From: Cantharellus purpuraceus
Taxonomy: Eukaryota > Basidiomycota > Agaricomycetes > Cantharellales > Hydnaceae
Assembly (NCBI GenBank): GCA_025174535.1
Contig: JALBUN010000022.1
Span: 124,001-188,000, forward strand
Length of the DNA stretch: 64,000 bases
Direction of reading: 5' to 3'
In this document: positions 35,506 to 46,600 of the stretch, piece by piece
How the letters are laid out: each line of letters opens with the position of its first letter
How positions within the stretch are numbered: position 1 is the first letter of the stretch
Position numbers and translations under genes: made by a program
Notes under the pieces: generated by a model
Seen by the model: only the letters and a program-made list of their open reading frames with translations
Databases searched by the model: none
Told to the model about the DNA's origin: nothing

Positions 35506-38345
35506 GCAGAATCAGGGTCAGGAACGTCAGGAACCATTCGTTCATGATGTGTGCTCACCGCTGTCAAAGGATTACTCATGCTCAATCTGCATGCTTAGCA
35601 GAGCCAGGTGCCACTAGTGATTTAACAGCTATCATTCACAAAATCAAAGATACAACAAAATGTTCAGATTGCTAACTACATCGATCTTCATCCGTTCCTT
35701 TTTCCATCCACGATCTTTTCGGATAAGTGATGAGTAAGACTCGACATACTTGGCCATCACGTGACTCAAGAAGATTCTTCCTCACGTCCCATCGATGCTG
35801 GTCAGAGTCCCATTTCGTACATCTTGACACCGGGGTTATCCTGCTGAAAGCGCTTTTAAAGGGACACAGATCACCGCCTTTGCCATCGACATCCTAGGAC
35901 CCACATCGGCGATGAGGAGCATCGGATGCATCTCAAAAGGATGGGGACACGCATACTTGATCGCAACCCATCTAAAGACTTGAGGTTAGCCCATTGATGC
36001 CGGATGTCGTGTTCGGCTATTCAGGATGTCCTCGACGATGCGCCAGGGAGCAGTCTCGAGCTCTTTCTCCAACTGCAAGACGAGCACGGGAGAATGAGGA
36101 TGCCGGCTCTGTGAACGCCGGCGCACAGTGTCGTCTTTCATCCTGACGAAGCATCCGGCAGCTGGGCAACGCCAAGCATATTCTTCTGCGCGCTGGGCCC
36201 TCTCCTTCGTGAAAAACAGTTGCGCATTTCTCCGCTTCAGCCGTCAGTGATGCATCCTCTTGAGCTCCGTGCCGATGTGCGTGTTCAGAGCATGGCTTGC
36301 AAATGCAGATCTACTGCTTGTTTTGCAGTGTTACTTGCACTCCAGGCCATTGTCTTTGTCAAGCGCGCAGTATCGGAGTGCTCCAGTGACGATCGATAGA
36401 TCAGTGATGTTGATCTGGGGGGTATGAAGATCGTGTGCACTGTTTGTGTGCCCAGATGACGCCGGAGGAACGTTTGTGGTTGTTCCATACAGCGTCTGGG
36501 CAACTGTCGGGGTGGGCTGCGCTGCTGTGGCGTTCCATGCAGCGGGCCCATACTGATATTGGTTGTTAATTTCGTTGGGTTGTGACCCAAACGAACTGTC
36601 CGGTTGCTGTCAGGAGCATATCAAGGTGATTAGAATGACAATCACCTATTACTGGGATTAATACCCAGCCAATCTGGTGTTGGGTTGTAGTCCAGCATCT
36701 GTGGGTCCCATGGGTATGGTGGGGGTTGGGGCGGACTTGGATCCGACTCTTGGGACATGGGAAGACCGAGGTCTTCGCTTGAACCCAACGTATCCTGTGG
36801 TTGGGAACTGTCCCCAAGCAACGCGTCGAACAGCCCTGACCCTGCCCAGCCTTGGAGGAGCTCTCTTAATGTCGCTCTGAGAATGGAATTGCTTTTTGAC
36901 ATACAATAGACCAATTGGCGCCTCCTGAAAGGTGCCTACGTCAGTGCTGTATGGGAATGCAACCCTGAAGTTGAGAGTAAGGTGAGTGGCTTTCCATAGA
37001 CATGTCAGTCATTCGACGTACGAGGAATCGGTTGCGGTGGGGGTTTGGAGTACGTCCTCGAAGGGTGCGTTGTTGTAACCGTTTTCAAAAGTGGGACTGC
37101 AGGTGAAAAGAACGTAAGTCGTGTGTCGGGGATATCTTCGCATAATCTGGGATGAGAGGCGAATGTCCTGGCGATGACACTCACTTGAGGGGATACTGGT
37201 TCATGTTGGATGACAAGGGTAGATGTGCACAGGTACAAGGGTACGTTGTTGTGGGGAAACGAATAGTTGAGACAAGGAATTGCCTTGCCCTTATATCTGC
37301 TATCGACCGCTTAGACCATAGGATCATGTGAGTGTGCCAATTGTGGCGTCCTCGAGATTACCTTGAGGGGCCGATTTGAGATACTGGACCTCGTTTAGGG
37401 ACTGCTGACATGGCGAAAAAATGAGGGTCTCTCTGGTTTTGAATTCACTAGAAAATTAGGTATATCGCATTCGCCGGAGCACACGTATGAAGACGCACGT
37501 ATCAGGCTCTTGATCTTCCTTCATTTTCGCTTTCAATAAAGGCTTCTTTGAAGTGAGTCGAGGGGGTTCCACTGACATGTGAGACTTCATTTACTACCTT
37601 GGCTTTGCAGCGTCCCGTTTCCTGGCGGAAATGGCATATTCTCATCGAATTGGGATATACCACAGCTCCCACTTGGAATTCATTGAGCTCCTGAATAGCC
37701 CCAGGACGGGCCAGACAGTTTCAGAGTTTGATAAATATAGCACACTATACTTCAATCGTTGTCTCAATTGTCCGTCTCAGTCAAGCCACAAGGACAACGT
37801 TTAGCATGTGGATATCTGTGAAGTGCGGTCCTCGATCTTACAAGGCAAAACGACCTTCAAGTAGTCTTGCGTGATCCTCAATTTCCTTCGTCTGATATCC
37901 TTTGAACGCCTTCTGAAAGCTTTGCGTGCCAGCTTCAGCCCAATTGCACAGTATCATGAGCAGCGCCTCTGTGATAGTACATATTCGACGTGGTTGAGAA
38001 GCTGGAAGTCCGAGCATGCCTTGTATGCTTGATAAACCACTGTCTTGACGTCTATGTGCGGCACATTGTCAATACGTATAGCCCATAGATAGCTCTGTCA
38101 AGAGGATGAGGCCCTAGTTCAAATAATTCCAGGTCTTTCGTGTCAACTTTGGCCCTGGCCATCTCACATTATTAGGAGTAGCGTGTCTGTGATGTCAAGA
38201 ACATGCGTGACTAAAGTATGAGTGAATGTATGATTGAGAAGAGGATGGTAGGAGAGTGTCTTGACAATCCTGAGCCGCGTCCATGCGTGTAGCCCATAGA
38301 GAGCTCTGTTAAGAGGTTCTGGGTCCAAAATTTTGAGGCAAGTGC
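35506..38345. repeat. tandem segmental duplication, unit B
   Basis: Second unit of the direct repeat described at 32090-35386. It is shorter, mainly through a deletion of about 170 bases inside the zinc-finger gene (junction near 36885-36890) and smaller losses in the 5' flank. Confidence 0.9.
36013..37204 (-). pseudogene. C2H2-like zinc-finger gene, broken copy B
   Basis: Duplicate of the gene at 32793-34159. Exons 1-3 remain open (start MNQYPLN at 37204, then FENGYNNAPFED and SVAFPYSTDVGTFQEAP). The region of exon 4 and parts of both flanking introns is deleted, leaving only about 28 bases between exons 3 and 5. In the first finger GGGTACTAC has become AAGTAACAC, so a TAA stop falls just after the first of the paired cysteines. 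A second stop (TGA) lies near 36248. The first zinc-binding histidine of finger 2 is Arg (CAC to CGT), and the original TGA stop is CGA. This combination makes a working full-length protein very unlikely. Confidence 0.85.
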
Positions 38346-38420
38346 GACTCTCCTATATTCTACAACCTCCAGAGACCCAGCATCCTTGCAAGATCAAGCC
38401 AAGAAACTTGGAGTCGTCAC
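37205..38420. other. unit B 5' flank
   Basis: Mostly the counterpart of 34160-35386. No gene supported. Confidence 0.5.
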
Positions 38421-39260
38421 ATGTCACACAGTCACGCCTCCCGCAAAACCCTCACCAATTATTTTCAAGCTAGATTCCAAGGATGGAATCCAACGACCCT
38501 TCTTGAGTTTGCCCACAAAACAGAATCGCCACCGTTCTTTGCGTGCAAAACGAGATGCCGTATTCGCACAGCTGCCAGATCTTGGTCTGAGCGGCAAATA
38601 AATCCACCTTTTCCTTCTCTCACCCTTTCTCGGTCAACCATAGATAGACGAGCAGTTATTCGCAATAGCACTGGTGCTCGTAGCATTACCAATGCAAATG
38701 GGGAGGTAGACCTCGCCGATGCAGCGCTGCACGCGGTGTCGGCCGGGCGGATCAGACAAAAAGGCACAGGCTTTTTCCTCGCAAATGGAGAAAGCTTCCC
38801 TAGAGTGTCGTTTACTCTCCGCAGAGACGGAGAAGAAGGAGCTCGAGATTCGGATAATGCAAAAGGAGCGGCTGGTAGCAAATGTTGGAGAGTGATCGAA
38901 AAGGTGGCTGCACGCGACAAGCCGCCGTGTTTGAGGAAGAACTCGCCACCGCGTGGCATCCCGCAGATGAGCACGACCGCAACGCACAGGCTTTACGCGC
39001 ACAGCTTGAGACTTGCCGTCGAGAAGGATGCGGTACGTGCGGAGGAAGGCTCTGATGACGCTGCGAGTTGGCGGGCCGTCCGGGATGAGCTGCATTACCA
39101 TGCGCGCCTTCGAGACAACGAACACACAGCCCAATATGGGAGAGCTGGCCTCCCTTAGAGAAACGACACACCAGTATCGAGGTGCTACGCGAAGAGAAGT
39201 GGGACTTGGGGCGCAAGCTAAATCTTGGTTTATCGGACACAATCGCCAGTGTGGCGAAAA
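38421..39260 (+). pseudogene. coiled-coil protein gene or remnant, copy 2
   Basis: A long open frame of 245 codons spans 38421-39158, but the better protein-like signal is in other frames: MEKASLECRLLSAETEKKEL and EIRIMQKERLVANVGE followed by a stop (about 38789-38896), then TSIEVLREEKWDLGRKLNLG and LSDTIASVA (about 39168-39254). The second matches the copy at 31758-31808. Frames change without obvious introns, so I read it as a decayed coiled-coil gene. The open frame that begins MSHSHASRKT could still be real; nothing in its composition supports it. Confidence 0.4.
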
Positions 39261-39272
39261 AAAAAAAAAAAA
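39257..39272 (+). repeat. A16 homopolymer at duplication border
   Basis: Sixteen A directly after the coiled-coil remnant and about 25 bases before the left edge of the duplicated membrane-protein segment (39296). Confidence 0.8.
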
Positions 39273-39295
39273 CAGGTAGTACAGGGTTTTTTTAG

Positions 39296-41400
39296 CAGTT
39301 TATGCACTATTCTACATCACATTTTGTCCCCAAACGAATGCCCCTAACAGGCCTAGATCGATACAGACCTCCAAAGGAAAAGGACTAGTTTTACACCATG
39401 TGCACGACCGATTCACCACCCACATGTAAGGTGGGTAATGTGACGGTTTTGACCTCTTCAGCTTCTACATTCTGTTCCCAAAATTTCCAAGCGTGCAAAA
39501 CGTGCTGCAAGGAATCGAGAGCAACCAGGAAATCATGGTGAATAAACGCATGGAAAAATGCGACTTCATCGGACTCACTCTTTGCGTGGCGAATACCAAA
39601 AACGTTATGAATGCATCTGGTCATATTGTTCACTTGTTTGAAGGTTTACATATGAAAGAACACGCACTCGTAGATACAAGCATTTGAGTCACTTGCTTGA
39701 TCGGGATATATCTTGGAAACAGCACTGAATTCACTATAGAAAGTCTTTCGAGGTGTCAGATAGTAATCGTGAAAGATTTGCAGATTTGCACATACACCAT
39801 TGGCACCAACTGAGCGATGCAAAACACAAGCACGCGGAAGGCAAAGCGAAAACTTGTGCGTGGTACTTGCACAGTCCTCCGCGATCGATAGATGAGGAAA
39901 CCTATGAAGACTGGATGTACATGCATCGAGTTGTGAGACACGTGTGCAAGGAGAGTACTAGCTGAATTACTTTACTTTCTATCAAGAATTGAAGAGACCC
40001 AATGCTCAGCAGGCAGATGCCAATGGATTGTCGACTACGACATGACGGGGTTAACGAATCAGGCATTTCAGATAAAAGCAGGTACCTACACTTTGATACC
40101 GAGGACCGACTCGTTGGCACAGAAGACAAGGTCAGCGAGCCGCCATGTTGCTGGCATAAGCATGACAGCCTGGAATGATTGAGAATGAGGGGCTTATGTA
40201 CAAGGGAGGACGTACCGCGAAGGAAGCCATAGACCAAGAGAGGAATGCGAAGTAAGGGAAAATAACCAGCTATAAGTGTCGGATGAGACCCCGTCTCACG
40301 TCATCACAAATCTGATGCTGACCAGAAATTTGACCAAGTAGGATTTTCTCTCCAAAGGTATCCCACCTGCCAACGTCGCTTTCAGTTCTGACCACGTCTA
40401 GTCGGGTAGGGGACGGGGGCCAGATGGCAGGGTTTAGCCTTATGGATAAAAAATGTGACAGTGAAGATCTCACATGATACACCACGACAAGCCATGCAAA
40501 TCCACACCTGTGCACAAAGCCCTTAGAAACGCCAGACGAAGAAAAGGTCAGGAGATACGGCTACGCACATGGGTGAAACACCATCCATCAAGATTGCTTG
40601 TGTAGAACAGAGCCAGTCGGGTGGGTCACGACCCAAGTCTCCAGAGAAAAACCTACACGATAAAGCCGTGTCAACTCGAATCCTACCACACGAGAAGTAA
40701 CCCACAGCAAGGACGGAGGAATCTGTGTGAGCAGCGTCGTCATGAGAAAATTCAAAAAGAAGGGATTGCTGCGCTGAGGCAGCGACTTGGCGAACAGAAA
40801 AGTGCCAATCAGAGCAAGTATGGCAGCTTCTCCAAGGACGTCAAATGTGAGTGAAAACACTTGAACGGTCGTCGTTGAGAGCATGACCAACAAGCGGGGA
40901 GAGGAAGGAAAGGAAGTGAAGGAATGGTAAGATGTTAAACCTGCAGCAAAAGATGGCTGGAAAGGAAAAAGGAACTTTCGAATGTCACACCGCTGTTGCA
41001 TGACTTCCGTGATATATGATCAATAAAGCACACCGCGCAGCCAGTGATGGCTTCGGAGCATTATGGATTGGGTAGAAAGGTCCTACAGACATTTGTTACG
41101 CGCGCAGTACACTGCATGTCAGGCCAAGCTCTTTTTGCCCATACCCAACGCTCAAACCCGGGGCATCACAGCGTCAGAGCAGATAGGCGATGTAGCCTTC
41201 GACAGCCCGGGCCTGGAAGTCAAAGTATGCGGTGCACCCATCGCAAGGATTTCCGACGTTTAGCACCGCCCACACCAGATTCAAATGCTATTGTAAGACT
41301 GTGCCGTGGCGAGGAAGAGCGAAACACCTAAATTTGGCGCTGGCTGTTCGCCGGATCCAGTGCCAGTGCGTTGTCAGGGGGTTCCTTAAATAAGGTGCCT
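39296..41400. repeat. segmental duplication, right copy (family copy 5 unit)
   Basis: Counterpart of 26885-29235, same orientation; see anchors there. It contains membrane-protein copy 5 and its 5' flank. The MFS relic next to copy 4 is absent here. Confidence 0.75.
39391..40884 (-). CDS. orphan seven-helix membrane protein, family copy 5
   Basis: Exon 1 (40884-40706, 179 nt) holds KSLPQRSNPFFLNFLMTTLL and ends in PPSLL. Exon 2 (40652-40569, 84 nt) reads FFSGDLGRDPPDWLCSTQ then AILMDGVSPM. Exon 3 (34 nt) continues CGFAWLVVVYH. It is followed by TWSELKATLAG, the helix FPYFAFLSWSMASFA, RVLVFCIAQLVPMV, AFITFLVFATQR and the last exon HVLHAWKFWEQN, ending at 39391. The fourth exon's donor is unclear: at the place where copy 4 has GCG/GTAACT, this copy reads ACG/TGAGAC in frame, so a different donor or a defect is needed. 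Function unknown. Confidence 0.6.
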
Positions 41401-41718
41401 TTCCCAGCAACAGCACGAGGCACTGATATAGGGGAAGCTCCCATAGTTCGATGAGATGCAGTTAATGTGAACAATGCCTTGATAGCTCAGCTTTGATTGT
41501 GAATCATGGTACCGGTAAGTTACCACGCGGCGTTGATGGCTCTTCATCCCAAATGCACCACCCAGGGTCGTGCAACTAAGTCATGTGTGGATCTACACTA
41601 CGTCAATCGTGGAGTGTATCCCAACATTCTTCCCGCAGTTCCTTTTGAAGAATCCCGGGCTCTAATTACACACGCCAATTACTTGTTACATATATATTGC
41701 TCACAAACGACACTGTGA
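41401..41718. other. intergenic, UCH37 3' flank
   Basis: Right of the duplicated segment; no gene recognised. Confidence 0.4.
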
Positions 41719-43164
41719 TCACCAGTCAACCTCCATCTTCCCCTCCTTGACCTTCTGCTTCCGCTCTTTCATCTTCTCCTTTGCGTTTTCTACAGCAGCG
41801 TCCAGTTTCCCCATCCGAGCAAGACCAAGAAGTAAAGCATGGACTAGGCCCACATGATTGTGCCGTCGAAGGCTGTTCTCGAACTGCAGTGATTCAATAC
41901 CGAAGAACATGGAAATAGAACAGGGTGCATTTGATCAGAACAAACAGGCAAACGAGTTGGAAGGTCGACTTACAGCCCAACGTGTACGCTTCTCGTTCTC
42001 TAGAGCAATCCTGTCAACGACCTGCGCCTCTAAGAAGGACGCGCCATTGGTTTGATGCTCTGCCAACTGTTTCTGAAGAATAGGTAAAGGATCAGCACGC
42101 AACGCTTGCAGATTGAAGTGTATCTGCAGGCAAATAAACGATTAAAGTTTGGAGTGTGCAAGCGACGTATCGCGCACCGAGCCCGTGGGATAAGTATCAA
42201 TGCGACTATTGATGACCTCTCTTTGATGTATGAAAACATGTCAGCTGCCTTGCCGAACAACACTGCATAGGACTGACGTACCGCGCTTTGGCCACCCATC
42301 CTTCACCGCCCTCATCCACCAATCCATGCCTCACAGGCCAGGGCTTCAGCCCATCAAGCTCATACAAACTCCCCGCATGCGGCAGGTAAACCACAAAATG
42401 ATACGCATCCTCGGACGTTTTTGGGAGCCCAAGACCGTCCAGGGACACGGCGGAGGGAGGGGAGAGGGAGTTGTGCGCTGAGCGCAGGTAATCCGATGAC
42501 GTTATTGTCAGGCCTGTGGACTGTAACAGGTGATGACGGTGAGTGATGACAGCAGATACCCAGTGGGGGGGAGTCAAGTGGTAAAGCGACCTACTTGTGG
42601 GTCCATACCCGCAGTGAACGACACCAGATCAGTCAACTCCCTTCCCATCGGTATCGAAGGTATATTGCACAGCCCATTGAGAACCGCGAGCGTTGCACAC
42701 GCGTTATTCACCACCTAATGATACAAACATACCCCGTCACAAGATGTTAACAAAGCGCCAGCCGACGACACACTACACAAACCCACACACCTGATGCGCG
42801 AAAAAACCCTCAAAACCCTCATCATACACACCCTCCGCCCCACCCTTTTCATCCATGCCTGCCACCCATTTGAACAAGAAGATGAGCGCGTATATGGGCT
42901 GCATTGACGCGAGGGTTTCTGCGTCAAGTGTGTACAAGTCGTCGACTTGCAGCGGAACCTCCAATGTCTTCAAAAGCTCACTAAGTAAACGGTCATCATC
43001 TCTCCTTTCAGCTATACGGAATGAACACTGCAGACTAACGTGAAAACGCCAGGGTCGGATTCTACCACCACACAAAGTCATAAGACGTTAGTTCCACAAA
43101 AAAAAAACAGTTAATAGACACTACCTGTTAATTGCCAACCAGAAGAATCATCATCACCGCTCAT
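41719..43164 (-). CDS. ubiquitin C-terminal hydrolase UCH37/UCHL5 (peptidase C12)
   Basis: Proteasome- and INO80-associated deubiquitinase in animals; Uch2 in fission yeast. Eight exons join in phase: 43164-43125, 43061-43040, 42980-42791, 42714-42595, 42520-42282, 42220-42178, 42123-41974 and 41883-41719, giving 322 aa. The catalytic set is complete and at nearly the same numbering as in human UCHL5: Gln84 (FFAHQ), Cys90 (NNACAT), His165 (DAYHFVVY) and Asp180 (LYELDGLK). Other landmarks are SGWQLTESDPGVFTELL and IYALIFLFKW. The C-terminal ULD-like part reads IHFNLQALRADPL, then ENSLRRHNHVGLVHALLLGL and a Lys-rich tail (EKMKERKQKVKEGKMEVDW) that would bind the proteasome receptor. It lies directly downstream of EPL1 on the same strand. 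Confidence 0.95.
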
Positions 43165-43615
43165 ATCTCTAAAACTGTGCAAACAGCTGTGAAATAAACC
43201 GTGGCTGCAGCTGTCGCGTCTGGCGCGCGTCTACTAGTACGCTGTCGGCTGCTTACGCGTCGTCGGGGTTGAAATCCCGCTAGCTCGTGCTCAATTGAGA
43301 TAAATCGGAACAACAGAAAACAGCCTTATGTAGTCGCTCATCCAACACTTGAGAATGGACACCGAACAACACAACAGCTTCGCGTTATTATCACCCCCTG
43401 AAGTAAACCACAATACACACAGAACAGAACAGGAAAGAAGACAAAAATCTACAGCAGATTGAGTGACAAGGCAGAAAAACGGAGGGGGGGTATGAATTGC
43501 TGCGATAACGATCAAGACGACAAGCGGAAGGAAAAAAAAAAAAGACAAGCCAAGACAAGCGAAGAACGCAACAAAATGTCACACGAATCAGAGAATTAAT
43601 TCAAAAAAAAACTTG
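43165..43615. other. EPL1 to UCH37 spacer
   Basis: About 450 bases holding the EPL1 3' UTR and the UCH37 promoter. A palindrome-like GGGGTTGAAATCCC near 43266 was considered as a tRNA T-arm and rejected. Confidence 0.5.
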
Positions 43616-46600
43616 TCAAGAATACTCGTGTCCTTGTCCTGCAGCCCCGACCATCTGCTGGTGCATGAACGGAGGCGCCGGACGCGGCGGTGTGGTCGTC
43701 GTATGGAGCGGCAGCGCAACAAGGCTCGACTGCAGATGGGGCGAAGGATGTGCAGCATGATGTCCATGCGGAGACGCGTGGCCGCCCAGCAAGTGTCCAT
43801 TGGCAGGCGAGGCACGGCCGTGGCCAGGTGCCATCAGATGCCCATTCGCAGACGGCGCCCGTGCTTGGGGAACAGGCGACCCGGCCATGTTGGCACGGGG
43901 AGGCGTTGCATGCATGGGCACAGGCGACCCTCCCACACCATTGACATTGACACCATTCACATCGCTCCCTCCCGCATTCCCGTTCATGCGCATCTGTGGT
44001 CTCGAGGCCGGCAGCTTCAAGTTCAAGTTCCCAGGCCCCATTTGAAGGTTGATGTTGCCGTTGCCAGACACGCCGTTCATCTGCATCTGCATCGCCATCT
44101 GTGAGCGCCCTCCCTGCAATTGTTGCAACTGCTGTTGTTGGTGCTGGTGCTGGTGCTGGTGCTGGTGCTGGTGCTGGTGTTGATGCTGTTGATGCTGGTG
44201 CTGCTGCACTCCGAAAGCATTACGCAGTGCCGCGTATTGTTGCGGATTCAACCCATGCGTATGCCCAGGATGCATAACACCGTGCGTCTGGTTTTGGGCC
44301 TGGTGAGCCGCATATGCACCATTGACATGCACATTATTGGCGAACCCATTCACCCCCAATGCGCCGCCCTGGTGTTGCAAACCAGGTGTGTGCACCTTGG
44401 GACGTATGACGGAGCTCACACGCACTGTTGCAGCGTCTTCCGCAGACAAACCATTCCCTAGTGACATGGGTCTACTATGAAAACCGTTCGCAACAACGGC
44501 ACCGTTGGAACTAGGTGAGGGCCCTTGTTGTAGTTGTTGCTGCTGCTGCTGCTGCTGCTGGGTAACGGCTATCCTTGGGGAAACCTGCGCCGGCACCGGC
44601 ACGGCCGCCGGAATCGAAGACTCTGACAAAGGCTGAGGCTGAGGCTGAGGCTGCCTCGCCATGCGTCGAATTTGCTCCTCCGTCTGGTCTGCAGTAGCTA
44701 TACTAGACCCCGATGACGACACGGCCTGCTGCTGTGGGAGCGACAGAGGCACAGGAGACGGTGTGCTTGACACCTGCTGTTGTGGTAACTTGGGTATAGC
44801 AGGGGGATGGGGAAGCGGTAAACTAGCCTGAGACTGGGCTTGCTGGCCTTGCCCCTGGGGACGCGCCGGGGGATGAGAATGGAATTGACCCTGACTCTGA
44901 GGACGAGATTGCACGGGTGCCCGTAAGGCTCTCCACAGCCGGGTCCGCTCCTGCTCCGTCGAATGACTCGGCGACGGGAACGGCTTGGGACCCGAGTTGG
45001 GAATGAGAGGCGGTGTAAGGTACTTGGCATCCGTCTTGATCGCCTCGTGATCACTTGCAGTCAGCAATGTCACCATCGTCCGAAGGAATCTATTTCCCCA
45101 TCGTATTTAGCATCGCACAAGAGACATCATTCAACGAATGACACTCACTTGGGCTGGTAATCATCCAACAAGAAGCGATCCTCTTCATCCCGTACCGTAT
45201 CAGAGTCATAACGCCATCGCTCATCAATACGCCAGGCACAATCCGCAGGCGCCCCATCCACGAATTCCTCCGAAGACTTATGTTCCATCGTCTTCTGAAT
45301 CTTCGCTCGCGGCCGGGAACGTGAACGCGGTTCAAGCTTCCACTGGGTATCCTCAGCAGGACCCTTCTCCCACTCCGCATCATTCCACAACTCCAACCCG
45401 TCCTTGATCTGCTCAAACCCAACAACTTCCTCCTCCTCATCCTCCTCATCCTCCTCATCCTCCTCACGCTTCCGCTTCACACTACTGGTCACATCGTCCA
45501 CGTACACACTCTCATGCGCCCAGTACTTTTGCCGCAAGTCATCCGCATCCGCCACCTTCTTGAGCCCCACAGGGACCATATTTTCAGGACGCCAGTCTCG
45601 GTTTTTCCATCGCGCCTCCTCCACACTGTCCCGCGTCTCCCGGCGGCGATCCACGACGTTACTCGTCGGCGGCCACCGCGCCCGCTCTGCCCGAAGCAGC
45701 GGATTTACTTGACGTGTTTGTAACAACCGGTCGATTTGCAAACGTCCGCCGCGGCCCGTCCGTAGACGCAACGAGCGTGGAAGTCGTTTAGTGGGCGAAT
45801 GGGTGGCAGATGATGGACCGTCGGAGGGGTTGGTGTGTTCATTGGTAGAGTCAGGCTCCTCCCGGGAGAGTAGGGAATCTGGTAGTGGCTGTGCCGGCTC
45901 CGAGGCAGCAAAGAGATGAGAATCGCCACTGGGCTCAATGAAAGGGGCTGCAGGCGACGAATATGAAGAGGGAGGCGGACAAGGTCTGTAAAACTTCTCG
46001 GGAGACGTAACAGGCAGTGACTGCACAGGCATCTGCAACAACCCCAGCATCCGTCAGCATCGTCGCCACATACCAAGCAGAAAAACTCACATCCACCAAA
46101 TCTTCCCACCCAGAATCCCGTGCTCGCAGACTTGCCATCTCTTTCTCCACATTGGCCTGTATATCCATATAGCGCTCCTTGACAGCACTCTGGACTGCAA
46201 CGTATGCGACGGGGGACAGGGTATTGAGGTTGATCCCAGGCAGCTCCAAATGGGCCGTAAGTGGTGAGTGGGACTCGCGGATTGGCGTCGCCTCTATCGA
46301 AGGTAAGCCCGAAGACCGTCGAGGGGGCGCGGCCATACGACTGGCGCAACAACGCATCAGTTGGGGGACACACCAAGGAGACGAAAGAGACAAACCCCAT
46401 AGCCTCGACCTTTGCCTTCTTCGCCACGCGCTCCTTATCATGCAGCAACGCCTCGTCGAGAACCATATCGGGGCCCTTGACTCCCTCCTCGCTCTTCCAC
46501 GCCTTCACCAGCGCACCCCGGGCCTGCCACACCGCCCGCGTCGCGCTCACCTGCTCCCGCTTCAGCTCCTCGCGCTCCAGCACCATACGTGTCAGATCAA

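Noticed and set aside
43255..43285. possible tRNA T-arm (GGGGTTGAAATCCCG)
   Set aside because: Stem pairing is only partial, and neither strand has an A box or matching acceptor stem around it.
43613..44104. 163-codon plus-strand frame
   Set aside because: Antisense shadow of the last EPL1 exon, Arg-rich as expected from reversed Gln/His/Pro codons.
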